From: Streptomyces thermodiastaticus
Lineage (GTDB): Bacteria > Actinomycetota > Actinomycetes > Streptomycetales > Streptomycetaceae
Reading direction: 5' to 3'
Length of the DNA stretch: 64,000 nt
NCBI RefSeq assembly: GCF_014656135.1
Contig: NZ_BNBV01000002.1
Location: forward strand, 1 to 64,000
A program made the position numbers and the translations under genes. Below are positions 16,375-23,524 of the stretch, in pieces; position 1 is the stretch's first letter; each line of letters opens with the position of its first letter. The notes beneath the pieces were generated by a model. The model made no database searches. It saw only the letters and a list, made by a program, of their open reading frames with translations, and had not been told where the DNA came from.

Positions 16375-17708
16375 CGGCGGCCCCCGCCCCGGGCGTGCTC
16401 GTCGTCCTCGGCGTCCTGGTCGTCGTAGTCCTCGTCGGCCTCGTCCTCGGGGTACTCCTCGAAGGACTCGCCGCGCCGGACCCGCGCCTCGCCGCCCGCG
16501 TCCTCGTCCCCCTGCTCCTCGTCGTAGGCGTCGTACTCGCCGTCCGCCTCGTCCTCTTCGTCCTCGTCCTCTTCGTCCTCGTGGGGCTCCTCCTCGTCCT
16601 CGTCCTCTTCGTTCTCGTAGGGCTCCTCTTCGTCCTCGTCCTTTTCGTCCTCGTAGGGCTCCTCTTCGTCCTCGGACTCCTCCTCGTCCGCCGCCTCCTC
16701 TTCCTCGTCCTCGCCGGCGGGCTCCTCCTCGTCCTCGTCGTAGGCGGCCTCGTCCTCGGGTTCCTCCTCGTCCTCGGGTTCCTCCTCGGACCGCTCGGCG
16801 CGTTCCTCCTCGGCGACGGCGTCCTCGTGGCTGCGGACCACCTCGCTGTCGCGGATCTCGCCGCGCCAGCCGTCCTCCGTCTCCCCCTTGAGGGTGATGA
16901 AGCGGGCGAAGTGCTTGAGGTCCAGCCGGACGCGGCGGCCCTGGGCCCGCCAGATGTTGCCGGTCTTCTCGAAGAAACCGCTGGGGTAGTACTCCATGAC
17001 GAGCAGCACCCGGGTGAGGTTCTTCTCCAGTACGTGGAAGGACACGACGCCCTTGGTGGTGCCTTTGGCCCCTTCCGACGTCCACTGGATGCGGTAGTCG
17101 GGGATCTGCTCGGTGGTGGTGGCCTTCCAGCTGCGGCTGGACAGGAAGATCTTCGCCTGCCAGTCGGAGTGTGTGTCGTCGGCGCGGCTCGCGCTCTTCA
17201 CGCCCTGGGCGAAGGTGCTGAAGTCCTGGAACCTGGTCCACTGGTCGTATGCGGTGCGCACGGGCACGCCGACGTCGATGGACTCCATGATGACGACGGG
17301 TTTGCTGCCGGCGGCGCCCTTGCGTTTGCCGCCGCCCTTGCCGCCGATGTTCTTCAGCGCGCCCATGACGCTTTCCTTCGCCCGTGAGGCACCCAGCTCC
17401 AGCACGGAGCGCACCGGGGACTTGCCCTCGGCCAGTTTGCGGCCGGCGTCGAGGGCGAGCTTGCCGAAGCCGGGGCTGTTGCCCTCGGCGATGTCGGTGA
17501 GCTTGCCGGTGGCCGTGCCGAGCTTGCGGCCGAAGCCCGCCAGCAGACGCTCGGCCTGGGCCGCGAGGTAGTCCTGCGCCTCGGCCTTGAGCCGGTCGGT
17601 GGCCTCGCTGTGCGCCAGCGCGGTCAGCGGGTTGTCCTTGGCGCCGCCGGTGGCGGAACCCGCCGTCCGGCCGGCCGCGGAAGCCGCTGATTTCAGGGTC
17701 TCGGTCAT
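16371..17708 (-). CDS. gvpZ: GvpZ: SRPBCC-domain protein with a long acidic repeat tail
   Basis: A 445-residue protein in three parts. Residues 1-130 are Ala/Lys/Gly-rich and helical; about 138-290 form a SRPBCC (START-like) ligand-binding domain (VVIMESIDVGVPVRTAYDQW to RVRLDLKHFARFI); about 300-440 are almost wholly Asp/Glu with Tyr and Pro, including three 12-residue repeats of EEEPYEDEKDED type encoded near 16560-16670. It is the gvpZ position of the Streptomyces cluster. Function unknown; the tail may act as a highly charged solubility or scaffold segment. Coupled by ATGA to both neighbours. Confidence 0.85.
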   Translation of the reverse strand: MTETLKSAASAAGRTAGSATGGAKDNPLTALAHSEATDRLKAEAQDYLAAQAERLLAGFGRKLGTATGKLTDIAEGNSPGFGKLALDAGRKLAEGKSPVRSVLELGASRAKESVMGALKNIGGKGGGKRKGAAGSKPVVIMESIDVGVPVRTAYDQWTRFQDFSTFAQGVKSASRADDTHSDWQAKIFLSSRSWKATTTEQIPDYRIQWTSEGAKGTTKGVVSFHVLEKNLTRVLLVMEYYPSGFFEKTGNIWRAQGRRVRLDLKHFARFITLKGETEDGWRGEIRDSEVVRSHEDAVAEEERAERSEEEPEDEEEPEDEAAYDEDEEEPAGEDEEEEAADEEESEDEEEPYEDEKDEDEEEPYENEEDEDEEEPHEDEEDEDEEDEADGEYDAYDEEQGDEDAGGEARVRRGESFEEYPEDEADEDYDDQDAEDDEHARGGGRR

Positions 17709-18409
17709 CGCTCACCGCCGCCCTTCGACAGCCGGGCACGGGCAGCCGCGCCGCCCGCCCCGGTGGTCTTCTTCGCGGTCGTGCCGGCCCCCCGGGCCGC
17801 GGCCTTCGCCGACGTCGTCCTGCGGGCCGATGTCCTGCGGGCGGCCTGTGACGCCGCCTGCTTCGCGGACTTCTCGGTGCGCCGGCCCGACGGAGTCTTC
17901 TCGGCCGCCTGCTGCGCCGGACCGCGTCGTGCCTTCGGTGCCGTGGGGGCCGTGCGCTCGGGACGCCGGGCCTTCTGCGGCTCGGGCTGCTCCCCGGCGG
18001 TGCTCTCGTCCTCGGCCTCGCGGCCTTCCCGGTCCTCGTACTCGTCCTCGTGCGCCGTGCCGTGCTCTTCGCCGCGGTCCTCGTCCACCGTGCCCGACGC
18101 CTGTTCGCGCACCCGCGCGGTGCGCTCGTGGAGCCGGTCCGCGAGTGCGGTGATGCGCCGCTCGACCAGGGCGCCGGTGGCCGCCTTCCCGGCCCCGCCC
18201 AGATCCTGGCGGAGCTGGTCGCCGATCTGGGCGACCTGCGGGTTGTTCTTGAGCTGCCGGGTGGCCAGGTCCGCCACCGCACGCGGGCTCAGATTCAGCT
18301 TCCTGCCCGCGACCAAGCTGCCCACGGCGACGGCCAGCTTCAGTTTCCGGGTGCGTCCCAGCAGGTAGCCGGCCCCGACCGCGAGGCCCAGTGCCGTCCG
18401 GTTCATCAT
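17705..18409 (-). CDS. gvpY: GvpY: basic, repeat-rich gas-vesicle-cluster protein
   Basis: A 234-residue protein of unknown function in the gvpY position. The first 70 residues are hydrophobic to amphipathic (GLAVGAGYLLGRTRKLKLAV, SPRAVADLATRQLKNNP), followed by an acidic stretch (about 110-145) and then a Lys/Ala/Arg/Thr-rich tail like those of histone-H1-like proteins. The charge pattern, acid then base, is opposite to GvpZ's acidic tail, so the two coupled products could bind each other by charge; this is only inference. ATG at 18409 overlaps the gvpG stop. Confidence 0.8.
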   Translation of the reverse strand: MMNRTALGLAVGAGYLLGRTRKLKLAVAVGSLVAGRKLNLSPRAVADLATRQLKNNPQVAQIGDQLRQDLGGAGKAATGALVERRITALADRLHERTARVREQASGTVDEDRGEEHGTAHEDEYEDREGREAEDESTAGEQPEPQKARRPERTAPTAPKARRGPAQQAAEKTPSGRRTEKSAKQAASQAARRTSARRTTSAKAAARGAGTTAKKTTGAGGAAARARLSKGGGER

Positions 18410-18666
18410 GCCGTCCCCTCACCTGTCCCCGCGCCGCCGTGCATGCCGGTCTCCAGCCGGTCCAGCAGCTCGTCCTCCTGGCGGTCGAACTCCTCCTCGG
18501 TGATCTCTCCCGCCTCCAGGCGCTGCTCCAGCTGCGCGAGTTCCTTGCGTACGGCGGCCGGGTCGTAGTAGATGCGCTCCGCCTCGCGCAGGACCTGACG
18601 GACCGCCCATGCGCTGCCGCGCACCGGGGCGAGCGGCAGCAGCAGCACTTCCGAGATCAGTCCCAT
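18406..18666 (-). CDS. gvpG: Gas vesicle protein GvpG
   Basis: An 86-residue GvpG. The family motif is GLISEVLLLPLAPVRGSAWA at the N-terminus followed by the charged helix LAQLEQRLEAGEITEEEFDR and EDELLDRLE. GvpG proteins are small assembly factors thought to act with GvpF and GvpL. ATG at 18666 is 3 nt after the gvpF stop. Confidence 0.93.
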   Translation of the reverse strand: MGLISEVLLLPLAPVRGSAWAVRQVLREAERIYYDPAAVRKELAQLEQRLEAGEITEEEFDRQEDELLDRLETGMHGGAGTGEGTA

Positions 18667-18669
18667 GGC

Positions 18670-19440
18670 TCACCCCGTTCCCGCGCCGGCCCCCGCCGCG
18701 CTGCCCGCCGGCTCGGCCGGGCCGGGCTCGACGAAGCTGTAGGGCGGCAGTGGCCCGTTGACGCGCAACTCCAGATGGGACAGGTCCTTGCGGGCCTGCT
18801 CGACCAACTCCAGGAACCGCGCCGCCGAGTCCCGGGGCACCAGGAACGACACATTGGCGAGCCAGCCGGTCGACTCCGGGCCGGTGCTCACCGCGGCCGC
18901 TCCGCCCCGCAGGGCGCTGACGACCAGTTTGGCGTCCTCGGCCTCGCGGGCCTTGACGGCGGCCGCGACCATCTCGCCGAGCCGGATCTTGGCCTCGTAG
19001 CCGGCCCCGCCGGCCTGCCGCTGGGCCAGGGCCAGGGCGCGGATCTCGGAGTTCTCGGCCATCACGCGGTGCAGCACCGCATCCTCGACGTGGTGGGCCT
19101 TCACGTTGTACTCGACCATGCCGTCCAGGGCGCCCAGGCGTTCCCGGTAGTGCGCCGCTCGTTCGGTGAGCACCCCGACGACGGTGTCGTCGTCGGGGGC
19201 GACGCTGCCGAAACGCAGCGGGAGCACACACCCCGCGGCCCCGATCTCGCTGAGCACATTCTGATGGGCGAGCAGGTCCCTGCGTTTGGGGCGCAGGCCC
19301 TCGGGTGCCTCGCTGACCACGGCCGCGAGGTCGTCCGCCCGCAGCACACGTACGGGCCGCGGCGGGTTGCCCACCCCGGTCATGCCCTCGGGCGGCGCGG
19401 GGTGCGAGGCGGCCATGATGCCGTAGACATACGTGCTCAC
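18670..19440 (-). CDS. gvpF: Gas vesicle protein GvpF (GvpF/L family)
   Basis: A 256-residue GvpF/L-family protein, essential for vesicle assembly in the known systems and often bound to GvpA. It begins STYVYGIMAAS, has RLGALDGMVEYNVKAHH, VLPLRFGSVAPDDDTVVG and the terminal NGPLPPYSFVEPG motif of the family. GTG at 19440 overlaps the gvpA stop (GTGA). Confidence 0.93.
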   Translation of the reverse strand: MSTYVYGIMAASHPAPPEGMTGVGNPPRPVRVLRADDLAAVVSEAPEGLRPKRRDLLAHQNVLSEIGAAGCVLPLRFGSVAPDDDTVVGVLTERAAHYRERLGALDGMVEYNVKAHHVEDAVLHRVMAENSEIRALALAQRQAGGAGYEAKIRLGEMVAAAVKAREAEDAKLVVSALRGGAAAVSTGPESTGWLANVSFLVPRDSAARFLELVEQARKDLSHLELRVNGPLPPYSFVEPGPAEPAGSAAGAGAGTG

Positions 19441-19868
19441 TCCGGCTCCTCCTTCCGCCGCGCCGAGGTGGCCCTGCGCGGCCGCTGCCGGGGCTCGGCC
19501 TCCTCCGAGCTCTCGGCACGCGCCTGCTTGAACGCGTCCGACACGGTCTGGGCGGCTCCGGAGAGCGCTCCCTTGGACTTGCCGCGCGCACCGGACTCGG
19601 TGATCTCACCGACCAGGTCGGGCAGGCCGGGAGCCTTGCGGGGGCCGGCCTCCAGATCCAGCCGGTTGCAGGCCTCGGCGAAGCGCAGGTACGTGTCGAC
19701 GCTGGCGACGACGACACGTATGTCGATCTTCAGGATCTCGATGCCGACCAGCGACACCCGCACGAAGGCGTCGATGACCAGTCCCCTGTCGAGCACGAGT
19801 TCCAGGACGTCGTACAGGCCGCTGCTGCCGCCTGTGCCGCCGGCCGTCTGTGCCGGAACCACGCTCAT
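19437..19868 (-). CDS. gvpA: Gas vesicle structural protein GvpA with C-terminal extension
   Basis: The main shell protein, forming the ribs of the gas vesicle. Core residues about 16-72 carry LYDVLELVLDRGLVIDAFVR, VSLVGIEILKIDIRVVVASV and DTYLRFAEACNRLDLE, closely matching cyanobacterial and archaeal GvpA in the hydrophobic beta-hairpin. Unlike the compact 70-residue shell proteins, 70 more residues follow, rich in Ala, Lys, Arg and Glu (about residues 75-143). ATG at 19868 follows AAGGAGG. A 139-bp gap separates it from gvpO, so it may have its own promoter or rely on that of gvpO. Confidence 0.95.
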   Translation of the reverse strand: MSVVPAQTAGGTGGSSGLYDVLELVLDRGLVIDAFVRVSLVGIEILKIDIRVVVASVDTYLRFAEACNRLDLEAGPRKAPGLPDLVGEITESGARGKSKGALSGAAQTVSDAFKQARAESSEEAEPRQRPRRATSARRKEEPE

Positions 19869-20007
19869 ACCGACCGCGCCTCCTTCTGTCTGTTCCGGTG
19901 TGCAGACGGGGTCACTGGTCCGCGCGTCGTGCGCGTCTTTTCCGTGCCGCGCCCGGTGGTGTGGGGTGTACGGGTCGTTCCTGTGGATGGGGTGCCTCGT
20001 GCCCGCC

Positions 20008-20385
20008 TCAGCGGCGGGCGTCGGCTCGGCCGCGTTCGTAGCGGCGCACGCGCCGGTATCCGGTGAGCAGGCCCTCAGCGTCGAGATCGACCTCGTAGCT
20101 CGCCATCAGGCTCATGGTGTCGGGCACCCGGGCGAGTTCGAGGACCTCGGCCTGCAGGGACCAGCCGTCCGGCGTCCGCTCGAAGGAGCTGACGGCCTCC
20201 ACGGACATTCCGGTCAGTTCGGCCAGCTGGGCCCGGGCCTCGCGCAGCACCTGCACGGGGCTCATCCGGGGCTGTGCCGCCCTGTCCCGGTCGCCGTCGT
20301 CATGCGACTTCGGCGGCCTGCGGGAGGAACGTGTCCCGTGGGGAGCTTCCGGCTCGGACGTGTGGTCGTTCGGTGTGTGCGACAT
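20008..20385 (-). CDS. gvpO: Gas vesicle protein GvpO
   Basis: A 125-residue GvpO, the first gene of the cluster. Residues about 40-120 match the family: VLREARAQLAELTGM, SSFERTPDGWSLQAEVLELA and the closing YRRVRRYERGRAD; the first 35 residues are charged and disordered. GvpO is required for full assembly in haloarchaea. ATG at 20385 is preferred over GTG at 20391 because AAGAGGTGG sits 5 nt before the ATG. No strong promoter is visible in the 124 bp before it. Confidence 0.92.
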   Translation of the reverse strand: MSHTPNDHTSEPEAPHGTRSSRRPPKSHDDGDRDRAAQPRMSPVQVLREARAQLAELTGMSVEAVSSFERTPDGWSLQAEVLELARVPDTMSLMASYEVDLDAEGLLTGYRRVRRYERGRADARR

Positions 20386-20458
20386 GGCCACCTCTTGGCC
20401 TTCGGGTGACCACCGGGTCCTCGGGTCAAACCTCCGCCGTGTTCCCGTTCCCGCCGTG

Positions 20459-20483
20459 CCGGGCGGTGCCGGACACCGCCCGG
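20459..20483 (-). terminator. Hairpin after the SpoIIE phosphatase gene
   Basis: Ten-bp perfect stem, CCGGGCGGTG at 20459-20468 and CACCGCCCGG at 20474-20483, 5-nt loop, 27 nt beyond the stop of the upstream gene and 74 nt before gvpO. It separates the two transcription units. Confidence 0.65.
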
Positions 20484-20509
20484 GAGTGCGTGCGTGCCGG
20501 ACGGGGCGA

Positions 20510-23398
20510 TCAGGCGAACGGACTGCCGGTCAGGGCGGACAGCAGCGTGTCGGCCGACAGGCCCGCCCGGTCCCCGATGGCCTGCTCCGTCCAGATGCAC
20601 TTCCCGGTCGCGGTGTACCGGGTGCCCCAGCGCCGGGAGAGGGCGGCGACCAGCTGCAGGCCCCGGCCGCCCTCGTCCAGTGCGGACGCACGGCGGATCC
20701 GGGGTGTGGTGAGGCTGCCGTCGGACACCTCGCAGATCAACGTGCTGCCGCGCAGCAGCCGCAGGCCGACCGGCCCCTTCGCGTGCCGGGCGACATTGCC
20801 GACGAGTTCGCTGACCAGCAGTTCGGTCGTCGTGGCCAGGTCGCTCAGGCCCCACCTCTCCAGCTGCTCGCCGACCAGCCGGCGGGCCTCGCCCGCCGCC
20901 TGCGGTTCCGCGCGCAGCGGCCATGCGGCGATGGCGTCGGCGGGCACCCGGTGGACCCGGGCGAGCAGCACCGCCGAGTCGTCGGACGTCTGCTGCCGGG
21001 CCGGCAGGAGACCGGCGACCAGCTTCTCGCACAGGGTGTCGAGGTCGTCAAGGTGGCCGCCCTCGCCGAGCAGCTGCGCCAGGCGGCTCATCCCGGTGTC
21101 GATGTCGCACCGGCTCGACTCGACCAGTCCGTCGGTGTACAGCACCAGCAGGCTGCCGTCGGGGATGGTCACCTCGGTGGTCTCGAAGGGCGGGTCGGCG
21201 GCGCCGAGCGGCGGGTCGGACGGCAGGTCGGGGAAGCGGACGGTGCCGTCCGGGCCGACCAGGGCCGGCGGCGGGTGCCCCGCGCGTGCGAACACGCACC
21301 GGCCGGTGACCGGGTCGTACACCGCGTAGAGCATGGTCGCGTACGAGTCGTCGCCGAGGCCCGCGACGACCTCGTTGAGGTGTTCCAGGACCTCGTCGGG
21401 GGACAGTTCCAGGCCGGCGAGGGTGTGCACCGCGGTGCGCAGCCGCCCCATGGCCGCGGCCTGGGCCAGACCGTGTCCCATGACGTCACCGATGACGAGG
21501 GCGATCCGGTGGCTGGAGAGCGGGATGAGGTCGTACCAGTCCCCGCCCACGTCCATGCCCTGCCCGGCGGGCTGGTAGCGGACCGAGGTGGAGCAGTACG
21601 GCACCACCGGCAGTTCCCGAGGGAGCAGGCCGCGCTGCAGTTCCTGGGCCCGCAGGTGCTCCGCGTCGAAGAGCCGGGCCCGCTCCAGCGCCTGGGCGAT
21701 CAGACCGCTGAGCGCCACCATGAGGGTGCGCTCCTCCCGGGTGAAACGTCGCGGACGGGCGAAGGAGATCACACACACCCCGACCGGCTGGTCGGAGGCG
21801 ATCAGCGGGAGGAACGCCCAGGCCTCCTTGTCGCCCAGGTTCCCGAGGAAGGCGGACCGCGGGTAGCGGGAGAGGTATTCCTCCGGGGTGGAGAGGAACT
21901 GCGGTGTCCGGCTGCGCAGGACGTTGGCGGTCGCGTTGGTCGCCGTCAGGGGCATGCTGGCGACCAGGTCGAGGAAGTCCCGCGTGTAGCCCGCGCTGCC
22001 GACGATACGGATCCGGTCTCCCTCGATGACCTGCATGACGACGCCGGCCGCGCCGAACATGGGCAGCACGTGCCGGGCGACGGCGTCCACCACGCCCTGG
22101 GTGCCGATGGCCTCGGCGAGCGCCGTGGTCAGCTCCGCGGTGCGGGCGGCCCGCAGGGCCTCCGCCCGTTCGGCCGCCTTGCGTTCCCGCTTGTCGTGGA
22201 TGTCGGTGAAGTAGAAGGCCAGACCGTCGGAGAGCGGCACCAGCCGCAGGCGGTACCAGCGGCCGTCCACGGGCCCCTTGACATCCATGTCGGCGGGTGT
22301 GGCGGTGTCGGCCACCCGCCGGCACATCTCGCGCAGGCCGGTCGGCAGCGGAAGCCGTCCGGTGGCCGGCAGATCCCACAGGACGCGGCCGACGATGTCC
22401 TTCGCCGACCCCAGCATGGCGTCCGCCGCCGTGTTGACGAAGGTGATCCGCCACCCGCGGTCGACCGCGAGGAACCCGTCGCTCATGTGGCGCATGGCGT
22501 GGCTGATCTGCTCGCGTTCGCCCCGGGAGTCGGTGACGTCGCAGAGGGTGCCGATGAACGTCACCGGCTCCTCCGGCACCCCGTGTCTCACCCGGCCGCG
22601 GACCTGGACCCAGCGGCGGGCGCCGTCCGGCCGGCACAGCCGGTGCTCGTGGACGAACAGCGAACCGGTGCGGATGGCCCGCGCGCCCTCGAAGGCCAGG
22701 GTCGGCCGGTCGTCGGCGTGGATCAGGCGCGCCCAGGTCTCCAGCCGGCCGTCGAAGCGGTCCTCGTCGATGCCGAGGACGGCCAGTGCCTGCTCGTCCA
22801 GGACGAGCCGGTTGGTCGCGGGGGTGCATTCCCAGCAGCCGACACCGACGGCCTGCAGCGCCTGCGGGGTGGTCGACCGGGCCGCCTGGCGTGTCTGCGA
22901 GGGCGGTGTTCTCGCGGTGAAGACACGGCGTATGTCGGCGGCCGCCCGGGCGGCCGCGGACTCGAGGAGCGCCCACTGCTCGGCACCGGGCCGGCGGTCG
23001 GTCTGCAGCAGCACGGCGAGGGCGCCCTTCGGATCGTCCGGCTCCGCGGTGCCGGGGAGCGGAACGACCGCCACACCCGCGGCGGGCCAGATACCGTCGG
23101 CGGCGCCGCTCGTGGCGGCCGGGGCGGGCAGCCATGCACGGGCGCCCTGGGCCCCCTCGCACACGGTGCGGGCGGGCGGGGAGATCTCGTTGTTCGTGAG
23201 GTACCGCAGCGACCGGGCGTGCTCCGGGGACACCCCGGTGCTGGACACCAGGTGCAGGCCGTCCGGGCTACCGGCCTGCACGTACACCAGCCCTGCCACT
23301 CCGCGCAGATCGCCGACGACCTGTGCGAGACCGGCACGCAACGACTCGGCCCGAACCAGATCGTCGGCGCGACGACAGGTGGGCGGAACCCCGCTCAT
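20510..23398 (-). CDS. SpoIIE-family multisensor protein phosphatase with PAS, GAF and anti-sigma-type kinase domain
   Basis: A 962-residue soluble signalling protein. By motif: GAF-like (about 1-165), PAS (about 185-300, WVQVRGRVRHG), PAS (about 305-405), GAF (about 430-575), SpoIIE/PP2C phosphatase (about 590-800: GGDWYDLIPL, IGDVMGHGLAQAAAMGRLR, ARAGHPPPAL, LYTDGLVES, DDSAVLLARV), then HATPase_c (about 815-945: TELLVSELVGNVARHA, DEGGRGLQLV). Such proteins govern sigma factors by phosphorylating and dephosphorylating anti-sigma antagonists. No ribosome site precedes the ATG at 23398; TAGACT at 23411-23406 implies a leaderless message. The kinase domain suggests it also acts as a sigma regulator. 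Confidence 0.92.
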   Translation of the reverse strand: MSGVPPTCRRADDLVRAESLRAGLAQVVGDLRGVAGLVYVQAGSPDGLHLVSSTGVSPEHARSLRYLTNNEISPPARTVCEGAQGARAWLPAPAATSGAADGIWPAAGVAVVPLPGTAEPDDPKGALAVLLQTDRRPGAEQWALLESAAARAAADIRRVFTARTPPSQTRQAARSTTPQALQAVGVGCWECTPATNRLVLDEQALAVLGIDEDRFDGRLETWARLIHADDRPTLAFEGARAIRTGSLFVHEHRLCRPDGARRWVQVRGRVRHGVPEEPVTFIGTLCDVTDSRGEREQISHAMRHMSDGFLAVDRGWRITFVNTAADAMLGSAKDIVGRVLWDLPATGRLPLPTGLREMCRRVADTATPADMDVKGPVDGRWYRLRLVPLSDGLAFYFTDIHDKRERKAAERAEALRAARTAELTTALAEAIGTQGVVDAVARHVLPMFGAAGVVMQVIEGDRIRIVGSAGYTRDFLDLVASMPLTATNATANVLRSRTPQFLSTPEEYLSRYPRSAFLGNLGDKEAWAFLPLIASDQPVGVCVISFARPRRFTREERTLMVALSGLIAQALERARLFDAEHLRAQELQRGLLPRELPVVPYCSTSVRYQPAGQGMDVGGDWYDLIPLSSHRIALVIGDVMGHGLAQAAAMGRLRTAVHTLAGLELSPDEVLEHLNEVVAGLGDDSYATMLYAVYDPVTGRCVFARAGHPPPALVGPDGTVRFPDLPSDPPLGAADPPFETTEVTIPDGSLLVLYTDGLVESSRCDIDTGMSRLAQLLGEGGHLDDLDTLCEKLVAGLLPARQQTSDDSAVLLARVHRVPADAIAAWPLRAEPQAAGEARRLVGEQLERWGLSDLATTTELLVSELVGNVARHAKGPVGLRLLRGSTLICEVSDGSLTTPRIRRASALDEGGRGLQLVAALSRRWGTRYTATGKCIWTEQAIGDRAGLSADTLLSALTGSPFA

Positions 23399-23405
23399 AG
23401 CACGC

Positions 23406-23411
23406 AGTCTA
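23406..23411 (-). promoter_or_regulatory. Candidate -10 box for a leaderless transcript
   Basis: TAGACT (minus strand 23411-23406) is followed by 7 nt and the ATG at 23398. No Shine-Dalgarno sequence is present. This matches a leaderless message starting at the A of the start codon. A TCTGGCCAGA palindrome lies about 6 nt upstream. Confidence 0.45.
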
Positions 23412-23524
23412 CAGATTTCTGGCCAGATACTTACCTTTTGTCCCTGCGGCCGCGCTGACCAGGCGCGCCGCCGGCCGGGCGGCGCGCCGGCCGGTGACCC
23501 GCGGCGCGGCCGCTCCCGGCGCGG

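Noticed and set aside
16395..17387. Long plus-strand open frame rich in Leu/Val opposite gvpZ
   Set aside because: It is the antisense reading of the acidic GAG/GAC codon tail of gvpZ, which becomes CTC/GTC. No ribosome site or family match.
20386..20509. Sigma-B promoter before gvpO
   Set aside because: GTTT is present but the -10 reads GGTGGT, not GGGTAC/T, with poor spacing. Not enough support.
20114..23458. Very long open frame opposite the SpoIIE gene, and similar frames opposite the peptidase, wall-polymer and ethylmalonyl-CoA genes
   Set aside because: High-GC third positions leave antisense frames open; the real strand carries clear catalytic motifs and ribosome sites, the antisense does not.
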